NCBI GenBank assembly: GCA_934162125.1
Contig: CAKPHU010000002.1
Location: 124,001 to 188,000, forward strand
Origin: an uncultured Bacilli bacterium
GTDB taxonomy: Bacteria > Bacillota_I > Bacilli_A > RF39 > UBA660
Direction: 5' to 3'
Length of the DNA stretch: 64,000 bases
The notes beneath the pieces are model-generated. The model had not been told where the DNA came from and ran no database searches. It worked only from the letters and a program-made list of their open reading frames with translations. The translations under genes were made by a program, and so were the position numbers. Below, piece after piece: positions 8,136 through 16,010 of the stretch (the first letter of the stretch is position 1; each line of letters opens with the position of its first letter).

Positions 8136-9977
8136 TTATTTTTTTACCATACAAACCATTGCTTCTCTATCTAATTTTCCTTCTGACTTATAAGCCATTT
8201 TTGTTAAAATATAGTCATCATCTCTTGGCCTATCTCTTAATGGTATTTGACTTTCTACTCTTTTTTTAATTTTGTTTAAACTTTCTGTAGGTTTGTCCGA
8301 ACACTCTTTTTTTAATTCTATAAAGGCATATGGATATTCTCCACTAGACTCTTCATCTTCTTTAATTCCTATTACTACACAATTCTGAACAAGATTTGTT
8401 TTTAAAATTGCTTCTTCTATTTCATTTGGGAAAACGTTGTGACCATCTGGTCTAACTATCATGTTTTTCTTTCTCGTTGTTAAAGAAAAAATTCCATCTA
8501 TATCCACAAACCCAAGGTCTCCAGTTCTTCCCCATTTTTTGCCATTTTCGTCGGTATAGAAAAAATCATTTGTTTCTGTGTCGTTATTTAAATATCCTTT
8601 CATCTGTTGTGGAGAATGTATATATATTTCTCCAATCTCATAATATCCGCATTCTTCTTTATCATTCTTCATTATTTTTGCTTCAACTAATGGCAATGGT
8701 ATTCCATATACACCTGGTTTTTTTGTCTCAGGGTATGGCGTAAGGAAGGCACAAGATGAATATTCAGCCATTCCTCCTCCTTTTATTACTTTTGCTTTAC
8801 TGTTATGTTTTTCCAACCATTCATTAACATCTTTTTCTAAATTTGGTGGAGTTTTATCGCCACCAAATATTACTCTATATATGTTTGACAAATCTTTTTC
8901 ATTAAAGATTGGATTGCTTATAACATGTCTAAAGAAAGAAGGAACACAAATAATATTATTTGGACTATGTTTATATATTAATTCTGCAAAGTTTTCTACA
9001 GTAAAATTTGGTATCAAAATCATTTCTAGGCCACTTCCTAGCGAATTGTGTATTCCACACACTGCTCCATAACTGATGAATGGTGGCATTATAGCTAATA
9101 TGCTCTCTCCTGGCTGAGCTCCAATTGTCTTTATCAATTGTTCTACCGTTACATTCATTCCCGAAGCGGTTAGCTGTAATCCTTTAGGAACACCTGTTGT
9201 TCCACTTGTATATTCTGTTATTGCAGTTCTATCTTTTTTGTATGGAACTCTTGACAAATCAAAGCAGTCATCTTTAGAAAACTGTTTATATTGTTTAATT
9301 TTGGCCCTTCCTGTAACAAGTGACATTGCATTATTGAAATTATCTTGCATTTCTTGAAAAAGTTGCTTAACTTTAATACTTACAAGTTCTTCTTTAGAAT
9401 ATTGTTTTAATGCTAACGCCTTTTTTTCTTCAGAAGTAAAATATTCTATTGGTGACACATCAATTATTTGTTTAACTCCAGTTTTTTCTGATGCTTGAAT
9501 CATTGTATCACGATATTTACTTATTACTGCAGCCATCCTTGAATTTGCTAAATTTAAATAAAATCTCATTCTTTCTGCTGGAACTCTCGGATCTATTAAG
9601 TTTGCATTAGCGCCAATAAGATCAAGTCCATATATCATGTATATAGTTTCTGGTGTTAAAGGCATAGCTAATGAAACATAATCATCTTCTTTTACACCAT
9701 TATTTTTGAATCGCTTTGCTGTTGAGTATATATTTTCCAATAACTGTTCATATGTTATTCTTTTTTCAAGGTATCTTATAGCATTCAGACTCATTCGGTT
9801 TGCATTTTTATACTCTATATATTCTGTTAATGTCATTTCAGGTATAACAATACTTAAATCATCTTGTGAATAAAATTGTTTCCATGGTTGATCGATTGAT
9901 GGTACACCTGTTAAACCTCTATTATTTAATTCAATTAAGAGATTATCATTGACAGTTAAATTTTCTATTGTTGACAT
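8136..9977 (-). CDS. AMP-dependent (acyl-CoA synthetase-like) ligase
   Basis: ANL-superfamily enzyme of 613 residues that should activate a carboxylic acid as an acyl-adenylate; the substrate cannot be read from sequence. Core motifs are present: YTSGTTGVPKG (A3, ATP-binding loop), GRTGDLG (A7), RKKNMIVRPDGHNVFPNEIE (A8 hinge) and a C-terminal EGKLDRE with the catalytic Lys. The A5 region reads GGGMAEYSS rather than the common YGxTE. I chose the ATG at 9977, which has a GGGGGG-AAAG ribosome site, over the in-frame GTG at 10007. It stands alone between a strong promoter with a small ORF and a terminator, next to the sensor kinase. Confidence 0.85.
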   Translation of the reverse strand: MSTIENLTVNDNLLIELNNRGLTGVPSIDQPWKQFYSQDDLSIVIPEMTLTEYIEYKNANRMSLNAIRYLEKRITYEQLLENIYSTAKRFKNNGVKEDDYVSLAMPLTPETIYMIYGLDLIGANANLIDPRVPAERMRFYLNLANSRMAAVISKYRDTMIQASEKTGVKQIIDVSPIEYFTSEEKKALALKQYSKEELVSIKVKQLFQEMQDNFNNAMSLVTGRAKIKQYKQFSKDDCFDLSRVPYKKDRTAITEYTSGTTGVPKGLQLTASGMNVTVEQLIKTIGAQPGESILAIMPPFISYGAVCGIHNSLGSGLEMILIPNFTVENFAELIYKHSPNNIICVPSFFRHVISNPIFNEKDLSNIYRVIFGGDKTPPNLEKDVNEWLEKHNSKAKVIKGGGMAEYSSCAFLTPYPETKKPGVYGIPLPLVEAKIMKNDKEECGYYEIGEIYIHSPQQMKGYLNNDTETNDFFYTDENGKKWGRTGDLGFVDIDGIFSLTTRKKNMIVRPDGHNVFPNEIEEAILKTNLVQNCVVIGIKEDEESSGEYPYAFIELKKECSDKPTESLNKIKKRVESQIPLRDRPRDDDYILTKMAYKSEGKLDREAMVCMVKK

Positions 9978-10013
9978 TTTTACTTTCCCCCCATTTTTTA
10001 TCCGCACATATAA

Positions 10014-10129
10014 TTATTCATTTCTTAATTCTGCTAGTTTATCCAAGAATTCTTTTGGTGGTCAATTTCAAAGAATAGTTTTTTCCATGTTCTTGGATGC
10101 TTTAATCTAATACTTTTAGAATGTAACAT
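10014..10129 (-). pseudogene. Small ORF with strong RBS, apparently frameshifted, before the ligase gene
   Basis: Behind AAAGGGGGACAA an ATG at 10129 opens a 31-codon frame ending at 10034 (starts MLHSKSIRLK, rich in basic and aromatic residues). Near the end, the -1 frame becomes open and continues with KEFLDKLAELRNE to a stop at 10014. This looks like the natural C-terminus of a roughly 37-residue protein. Either a one-base change broke a small gene, or it is a leader peptide whose stop matters. No homologue is recognised. It lies on the same transcript as the ligase. Confidence 0.45.
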
Positions 10130-10153
10130 TTGTCCCCCTTTAATTAGTCACAT

Positions 10154-10182
10154 ATTATAACACAGAAAGTCTAGAATTTCAA
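10154..10182 (-). promoter_or_regulatory. Near-consensus sigma-A promoter for the small ORF and ligase
   Basis: On the minus strand TTGAAA (10177-10182) and TATAAT (10154-10159) are separated by exactly 17 bases. This is among the best promoter matches in the window. The transcript should begin about 18 bases before the small ORF at 10129 and continue into the adenylate-forming ligase. Confidence 0.8.
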
Positions 10183-10212
10183 GAAGAGACCATCATTTTG
10201 TAAATAAGCTGA

Positions 10213-11622
10213 CTACATTTCTTGTATTTTTATAAAATTAGTACTCTTATCTGCTCCATAATAAGGAGAATTTCCTGAAATAAGAATAACATCTCTTTTT
10301 TTAAGTTTCATAAATTTCTTACATTTATCTAAACTGTTTTTAAGTACTTCATCTGTATTTTTACACTTAGGTAAAATATCAGTATATACACCCCAATTAA
10401 GTGCTAGTGAATGGCAAGTATCTTCATCAGGACATAATGCAAGTATTAATGCCTGCGGTTTTAAATTACTTATTTGTTTTGCTGTTCTACCAGTAAGTGT
10501 TGTAACACAAATAAGTTTAGCATCAAGTCTATTAGCACTTTCTACTAGATTTTCACTAATAGCATTACTGATAGCTCCTACTTTAGCATTATCATCAATA
10601 TAATCAAAAGTAACATACTCTTCTGTTGTTTCACAAATATCGGCCATCGTACGAACCGCTTCTACTGGATATTTTCCAATAGTAGTTTCTCCACTAAGCA
10701 TTACTGCATCTACACCATCAATAACTGCGTTAGCAATATCACTAGTCTCTGCTCTCTTTGGTCTAATAGAATTCATCATTGACTCTAACATTTCTGTTGC
10801 TACAATAGCAATTTTACCCATTTCTCTACAAGCCTTAATTATTGTTTTCTGAATAATTGGCAATTGTTCATTAGCAACCTCACAACCTAAGTCTCCCCTT
10901 GCAATCATTACTCCATCAGAAACCTCTAATATTTCTTCTATATTAGTAACACCAAGACCATTCTCAATCTTACTAATTATCTGCATATCTTCTCGGTCAT
11001 ACTTCTTTAATAATTTTCTTACTTCTAAAACATCGTCAGCACATGATACAAATGATATCGCAATAAACTCTCCTCCATTATCACATGCCCATTCTATATC
11101 TTTTTTATCTTCCTTACTAATATAAGGAATATTTAATTTAACTCCTGGAACACTAATACTCTTATTATCTCCTAGTATTCCTCCTGCAATAATTCTACAA
11201 GTTATATCAATATCACTTTTATCTATTACTTCTAAACGCATCAAAGCATTCTCTAAAAATACCGTATTACCAATCTCAATATTATCTAAAGCTTCCGGAT
11301 GATTTACACTAAATCTTTCCTCATTTCCTACTACATTATTTTTAACTATTCTAACAGTTTGTCCATCTTTTAATTGTACAAAACCATTTTTAAAAGTTCC
11401 CGTTCTAAACTCTGGACCCTTAGTATCCCACATAATAGCAATATTTGCCCCAGTGCTTTTTCTAACTTTTCTAACATTATCAGCAATCATCTTTCTTTCC
11501 TTAACTGTCGCATGACTAAAGTTAATTCTTGCCACATCCATTCCAACTTGTGTTAAAGATTCAAGCATTTCTATACTTTCTGATACTGGTCCAATACTAC
11601 AAACTATCTTAGTTTTTTTCAT
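10213..11622 (-). CDS. pyk: Pyruvate kinase
   Basis: Last step of glycolysis: phosphoenolpyruvate plus ADP gives pyruvate plus ATP. The 469-residue enzyme starts KKTKIVCSIGP. It carries MWDTKGPEFRTG, the active-site segment IISKIENGLGVTNIEEIL, MIARGDLGCEV and VMLSGETTIGKYP. It lacks the extra PEP-utiliser C-terminal domain seen in Bacillus pyruvate kinase, so this is the short form. Start 11622 is preceded by AGGAGG at a rather long 12-base spacing. An in-frame ATG at 11643 would overlap the ribosome site and is rejected. The gene appears monocistronic. Confidence 0.96.
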   Translation of the reverse strand: MKKTKIVCSIGPVSESIEMLESLTQVGMDVARINFSHATVKERKMIADNVRKVRKSTGANIAIMWDTKGPEFRTGTFKNGFVQLKDGQTVRIVKNNVVGNEERFSVNHPEALDNIEIGNTVFLENALMRLEVIDKSDIDITCRIIAGGILGDNKSISVPGVKLNIPYISKEDKKDIEWACDNGGEFIAISFVSCADDVLEVRKLLKKYDREDMQIISKIENGLGVTNIEEILEVSDGVMIARGDLGCEVANEQLPIIQKTIIKACREMGKIAIVATEMLESMMNSIRPKRAETSDIANAVIDGVDAVMLSGETTIGKYPVEAVRTMADICETTEEYVTFDYIDDNAKVGAISNAISENLVESANRLDAKLICVTTLTGRTAKQISNLKPQALILALCPDEDTCHSLALNWGVYTDILPKCKNTDEVLKNSLDKCKKFMKLKKRDVILISGNSPYYGADKSTNFIKIQEM

Positions 11623-11667
11623 ATCACTGAAATACCTCCTCATATTATAACCAGTATATCAAATTTT

Positions 11668-11699
11668 AAAAAAATAAAAAATAGGATTTCTCCTATTTT
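11668..11699 (-). terminator. Intrinsic terminator after the sortase gene
   Basis: On the minus strand AAAATAGGA, the loop GAAA and TCCTATTTT pair perfectly and are followed by a long T-rich run. This separates the sortase transcript from pyk. Confidence 0.85.
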
Positions 11700-11705
11700 A
11701 CAAAT

Positions 11706-12428
11706 TTATTCATCTACTCTCTTAGCCGCAATTATTAAATATGATCCTTCTGGATTAAAATAACACGTCTGAATAACTAAAACATTATCATATTTATTAA
11801 CTTCTATTCCTGTATTATATGCTGATTTATCTTTCAACCATTGTAAATGTTGAGCATATCCTTCATCATCAAACTTCAAGTTAACATGACGAAAATCATT
11901 AATAGCTACATAAACAGAAAATATTTTATAATGATAATTATTGTCTACTGTTCTAAGATACATATCACTATGTTCCAAATAATAATTATAATTTAAGTAA
12001 TTCTCTAAAAATCTAAATTCTGTATAAATATCTTGAGAATTATGTCCATATATAAGTATTTTTCGATCATCAATATTATTTCGATAATCTAAGAAAACAC
12101 TACCTAAAGTACTATAAGATTTATCAAGTAAATGATTTAAATAATATTCATTATTACTATAGTGAGCAACTGGTGTTTTCAAATCAGTATTAGGTATGTA
12201 TAACTCTCCAACTATATCTGTATTATTAAATTGTTTTTGATATTCTAATACGATATTTTCTTGATTAGCTACATTTTGACTAATCTCTTCATACTTTTCT
12301 GTAATTTCTATTTTCTTTTTTTCTTCTTTTGCGACTTTGATTTCATCTTTATTAAAGTACCACCATGAAAATAAACCACCCAAAACGATTAAAACTACTA
12401 CTAAAATTTTAATTATTTTTTTCTTCAT
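11706..12428 (-). CDS. srtB: Class B sortase
   Basis: Membrane-anchored transpeptidase that cuts a C-terminal sorting signal and joins the protein to cell-wall precursor. One N-terminal membrane helix (about residues 5-24) is followed by a charged linker. The catalytic domain carries GSVFLDYRN, ILIYGHN with His129, IQTCYF with the nucleophile Cys222, and Arg237 in AAKRV. This set and the extra helix before the catalytic Cys are typical of class B rather than class A. It directly follows a secreted protein that ends in a sorting-signal-like tail, its probable substrate. The gene symbol is given at class level. Confidence 0.88.
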   Translation of the reverse strand: MKKKIIKILVVVLIVLGGLFSWWYFNKDEIKVAKEEKKKIEITEKYEEISQNVANQENIVLEYQKQFNNTDIVGELYIPNTDLKTPVAHYSNNEYYLNHLLDKSYSTLGSVFLDYRNNIDDRKILIYGHNSQDIYTEFRFLENYLNYNYYLEHSDMYLRTVDNNYHYKIFSVYVAINDFRHVNLKFDDEGYAQHLQWLKDKSAYNTGIEVNKYDNVLVIQTCYFNPEGSYLIIAAKRVDE

Positions 12429-12453
12429 ACTCTTTCTCCATTTAAACGACTAA

Positions 12454-12481
12454 AAGAATTCTCAAATTTTTGAAAATTCTT
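12454..12481 (-). terminator. Weak terminator or attenuator in front of the sortase gene
   Basis: AAGAATT and AATTCTT arms with an inner TCAAA/TTGA pairing form a long hairpin in the untranslated stretch before the sortase start, followed by only four T bases. It lies downstream of a possible promoter (12499-12507). It could lower read-through from the surface-protein gene, or be incidental. Confidence 0.4.
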
Positions 12482-12498
12482 AAAATCTCTTCATTTAT

Positions 12499-12507
12499 AT
12501 TATACCA
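12499..12507 (-). promoter_or_regulatory. Possible extended -10 promoter for the sortase gene
   Basis: The minus strand reads TGGTATAAT just downstream of the surface-protein stop, the same extended -10 form as before murG. No good -35 is visible. It would give the sortase a transcript of its own. Confidence 0.4.
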
Positions 12508-12511
12508 AATA

Positions 12512-14566
12512 TTAGTTGCTTTTTACATAAAATGCTAAAACACTAGCTTGAAGTAAAGTAAATAATGTTATAAATAATTCTCTATTTGCTTCACTGTTAA
12601 CACCAGTATGAGGTGGATCAATTTCTGGATCTGTTTTACCAGTATCTTTCTTTCCCCATTTAGCATATACTGTTAATTCATCTAAAGCCATACCATCTAA
12701 TTCTAACTTAGTACTTGCTGTAAACTCAGTATTTAATAATTTATATAATTCTTCATAATTTTCTTCTTCAGCATATTTACTAGCTAATTCACTATCATCA
12801 GCTATAAACCAACCTAAGAAAACATAATCCTCTCTAGATGCACTAGCAAGAATTCTTTCGGCAAGATTCATACTATTACCATAAATAGTAATATCAAAAC
12901 CTAACTTATCTAACATCTTAGCTGTTGAACCATCAATATTCATCATACCTTCAGTAGCATTATAATAAAGTCTTGAGATTGGAGTCCAAACATAAGCTTT
13001 ATTTTCTTTATCAAAAATAAATTTATAAGTTAAAGTGTCTGAAGAATCATGATATTGATAAGTAAATTCATGTTTTCCTTCTCCACCTACTTCTTTATTA
13101 TCAGTTGTAAGAGTAAAACGATATAAATCTTCTCCATGATCATTAACTACATCTACTGTTGAACTTACATCTTCTCTATTTTCTACATAATCTTCATGAT
13201 TATCAACTGTAACATCACTACTAGCTTTAAAACTTCCACCAGTTATAACAATTGTACCAGTATATTCTGGATGAGTGCTATTAGGATCATCAACAACGTC
13301 ACTATCTACTTCTCCAGTTCCTTCAGCTACATAAACAGTATATTCTTTTATATAAACAGTAGAAGGACTTAAACTTGTATTACTAGTTGCTAATGAATGT
13401 GGATCAATACTAGTTAAATAACTATTATCAATAGAAATTTCATATGAAGCAACAATTCCATCTCCTGCAAAAGTACTACTTGGATTACTCTTACCATTAC
13501 CACAAGTAGTAATATCTGAATTATTGGTTATTTTAGTACCTACACTATTTAAGAAATAAATACCACTTTGACCATTATTAGTTACTTTAAAAATAGAATT
13601 ATTAATTTCTGTTTTACCATCACTAACTTCACTTAAACTTTTAGTAATATTTAATCCACGAAAACCATTACCATCAACTGTAACAGTACTATTAAATGTT
13701 GATAATGAAATATTAGTTAAACCATGATAAGAATTGTTATTAGCATTAATAAAAGAATCACGACTAACTACATGTCCATTATTAATACCACCTGCTCCTT
13801 TATTATTAGAAGCATTCATAGTACTACCATTATTTAAATAAACATATGCATTACCAATACTAGTAAGCCCATTATTTCTATTGCCATTCATATCTAAAGT
13901 ACTATTATCTAAATTAATAGTTAAACTTTTACCTTCATGTGCATATATACCATTAAAGATAGTGTTATTAGATGTTGAGAAATGACCATTAACTACATTA
14001 ACAACAGCAACTGTACCATTGTAAAGTACCATACCACTACCAGCATTTCCATCTAAGTTTAAGCTTGTATTATTGATATCAACAGTAAACTTACCACTAG
14101 TTGAAGTATAAATACCATTACCAGACCAACCAGCAGTACCAGCTGCTAAACTTCCACTTATTGTAACTGCTGTGTTGACAACTAACTTATTGTCAGTACC
14201 TTTTACTCTAATACCATTTTGATATTCTGAAAAATTAAATGTACCTGTACCATTAAAAGTCAAACTACCTTTTTCAGTTAAAATAATGGCATTATTGATT
14301 TCACCTTCACTACCAACTTCACCAGTTCCAACGAACTTAACTTCTCCATTAGTAGTAAAAGTCTTTTCACTTGCAATAGTAAAACTAAGATCAGTATAAG
14401 TACCGGCTTCAAATACTATCTCATCATTACTATTAACAGCTTCATAGATTGCTTCATTATCCATAGTACTATTTACACTAATACTACTAGCTTTAACGGG
14501 AACTGTAGTAATTAATGTAAAAGCTATAAATAAAAGAAACAAACTATTTACTAAAGCCTTTTTCAT
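12512..14566 (-). CDS. Secreted beta-helix surface protein, probable sortase substrate
   Basis: 684-residue exported protein. The signal peptide KKALVNSLFLLFIAFTLI ends near PVKASS. A long Asn/Gly/Ser/Thr-rich part (about 60-400) has repeating short strands such as 'INNS.F.VTNNGQSGIYF', resembling right-handed parallel beta-helix proteins. A segment near 590-630 (DYVFLGWFIADD ... LTVYAKWG) matches the Listeria-Bacteroides (InlB B-type) repeat. The tail has PPHTG at 651-655, then a hydrophobic segment and one Lys, like a degenerate cell-wall sorting signal. Its neighbour is a class B sortase. The start at 14566 has GGAGG 8 bases upstream. Function unknown, possibly adhesion. Confidence 0.82.
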   Translation of the reverse strand: MKKALVNSLFLLFIAFTLITTVPVKASSISVNSTMDNEAIYEAVNSNDEIVFEAGTYTDLSFTIASEKTFTTNGEVKFVGTGEVGSEGEINNAIILTEKGSLTFNGTGTFNFSEYQNGIRVKGTDNKLVVNTAVTISGSLAAGTAGWSGNGIYTSTSGKFTVDINNTSLNLDGNAGSGMVLYNGTVAVVNVVNGHFSTSNNTIFNGIYAHEGKSLTINLDNSTLDMNGNRNNGLTSIGNAYVYLNNGSTMNASNNKGAGGINNGHVVSRDSFINANNNSYHGLTNISLSTFNSTVTVDGNGFRGLNITKSLSEVSDGKTEINNSIFKVTNNGQSGIYFLNSVGTKITNNSDITTCGNGKSNPSSTFAGDGIVASYEISIDNSYLTSIDPHSLATSNTSLSPSTVYIKEYTVYVAEGTGEVDSDVVDDPNSTHPEYTGTIVITGGSFKASSDVTVDNHEDYVENREDVSSTVDVVNDHGEDLYRFTLTTDNKEVGGEGKHEFTYQYHDSSDTLTYKFIFDKENKAYVWTPISRLYYNATEGMMNIDGSTAKMLDKLGFDITIYGNSMNLAERILASASREDYVFLGWFIADDSELASKYAEEENYEELYKLLNTEFTASTKLELDGMALDELTVYAKWGKKDTGKTDPEIDPPHTGVNSEANRELFITLFTLLQASVLAFYVKSN

Positions 14567-14784
14567 TTTAAATTCCTCCCATATTAATTTTGTTGTTTTG
14601 TCACAATTTTTATGCAACAAATCTATATAAAAGAAATTTAAAGACGATTATCCAACCGAACCCCACTGGTTAATAATTATCTAAAAACTTCTAATATATC
14701 AAAATTTCTAAAGTCAGCACACTATAATAATCATTTGTCTCTTTTTTGTCAATAAAAACCACATTTTCAAAAGAAAAAAGACAC

Positions 14785-14809
14785 AAAAAAAGAGATTTCA
14801 AAAATCTCT
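14785..14809 (-). terminator. Intrinsic terminator after mutM
   Basis: On the minus strand AGAGATTT, a three-base loop and AAATCTCT form a perfect 8-bp stem followed by seven T bases. It closes the polA-ASCH-mutM transcript. Confidence 0.88.
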
Positions 14810-14813
14810 AATC

Positions 14814-15635
14814 TTACTTTTGACAATTTGTACAATAATAGGTACCTCGTCCACCTAATTTATCTTTCTTTATAAGATTACCACACTTAGGACATACTTC
14901 GTCTTTCTTGCCATGTACTAAAAGTTTATTTTGAAAAAGTCCATGTACCCCTTCACTAGAAGTAAAACTCTTAATAGTTGTACCACCAAGTTTTATTGCG
15001 GCACTAAGTACTTCTCTTGTATTTTTAATAATTTCATCACATTCATCTATTGAAATATCACAAGATCTTCGATAAGGACTAATACCACTCTTGAATAAGA
15101 TTTCATCATCATAAATATTTCCAATGCCAGTAATAATACTCTGATCTAATAGAACTTCTTTTATTGATAGTTTTTTCTCATGTAACTTCTGATACAAATA
15201 ATCTTTTGTCAGATTCTGATCATCAAATTCTAACCCCAAATCTACTAAAGGCTTAACCTTATCAACTTCCTCTTTTGGAATTAAGTACATTTTCCCAAAC
15301 TTTCTAACATCATGATATCTAAAACTAATATCTTCATCTAAAATAAATTCTACATGTTCATGCTTTACAATTTCATCTCCAGCCTTTCTAAAGAAAAATT
15401 TTCCTTCCATCCTTAAATGAATAAGTAATACATCTTTATCTAATAAAATTTTAATAAATTTACCACGTGTAGTAACATCTAAAACTTTCTGACCAACGAC
15501 TTCTCTCTTAAATTCATCAGTTGTAGGATAAGCAATAATATTATCCCAATAAACATTACACCCTGTAATTTTCTTTCCAACTAATCTTGGTCTCAAACTA
15601 TTACTAACTGTAATTACCTCTGGTTTTTCAGGCAT
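14814..15635 (-). CDS. mutM: Formamidopyrimidine-DNA glycosylase MutM
   Basis: Base-excision repair enzyme that removes oxidised purines such as 8-oxoguanine and nicks the strand by beta,delta-elimination. The N-terminus PEKPEV holds the catalytic Pro2 and Glu3; position 4 is Lys instead of the usual Leu. The helix-two-turn-helix domain includes LLDQSIITGIGNIYDDEILF. The C-terminus has the zinc finger CPKC...CTNC. The 273 residues are normal. It is third in a polA-ASCH-mutM operon. No promoter is visible between these genes, so it should follow the upstream LexA-linked transcription. Confidence 0.95.
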   Translation of the reverse strand: MPEKPEVITVSNSLRPRLVGKKITGCNVYWDNIIAYPTTDEFKREVVGQKVLDVTTRGKFIKILLDKDVLLIHLRMEGKFFFRKAGDEIVKHEHVEFILDEDISFRYHDVRKFGKMYLIPKEEVDKVKPLVDLGLEFDDQNLTKDYLYQKLHEKKLSIKEVLLDQSIITGIGNIYDDEILFKSGISPYRRSCDISIDECDEIIKNTREVLSAAIKLGGTTIKSFTSSEGVHGLFQNKLLVHGKKDEVCPKCGNLIKKDKLGGRGTYYCTNCQK

Positions 15636-15660
15636 AAAAACATCTCCCCTCTAATACCAT

Positions 15661-15999
15661 TTACTTAACAACTTCAAATTGAAAAGCAACTAACTTACTA
15701 GTTTTCACCACATCTCCAAATATTTTAATTAATAAAAGTTCTAATTCTTTAGCAGAACAATGAGGAAGAATCTTTTCTATATCATTATCTTCTATCAATA
15801 AACTAACATTATCATAAATGTTTTTATTTAAAACTCTAACTCTTATTTGTTCCCCTTCTTTACCTAAATTATTAAAAGTAATATAGTCACCAACTAATAT
15901 TTTTTCTGACTTTTCATTAAGTAATCTAACTTCGATATTTTTCTTTCCTGTTAATATCAAATGATAAATATCGCTATAAACATTATATTTATATTCCAT
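15661..15999 (-). CDS. ASCH-domain protein
   Basis: 112 residues matching the ASCH fold (PUA-like beta barrel). It has YHLILTGKKNIEVRL near the N-terminus, where the G-K-K-x-x-E-x-R pattern is the family hallmark, and VGDYITFNNLG. ASCH proteins bind nucleic acids, and some hydrolyse N4-acetylcytidine; this one cannot be assigned a substrate. It is 11 bases after polA and 25 bases before mutM, on one transcript with them. Whether it has a repair role is inference from position only. Confidence 0.75.
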   Translation of the reverse strand: MEYKYNVYSDIYHLILTGKKNIEVRLLNEKSEKILVGDYITFNNLGKEGEQIRVRVLNKNIYDNVSLLIEDNDIEKILPHCSAKELELLLIKIFGDVVKTSKLVAFQFEVVK

Positions 16000-16010
16000 A
16001 ATCTTACAAC

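Noticed and set aside
8038..8154. N-terminal extension of the histidine kinase (start at 8154)
   Set aside because: The region contains the terminator of the preceding gene, and the extra residues look untranslated. The start at 8037 has a ribosome site directly before the first membrane helix.
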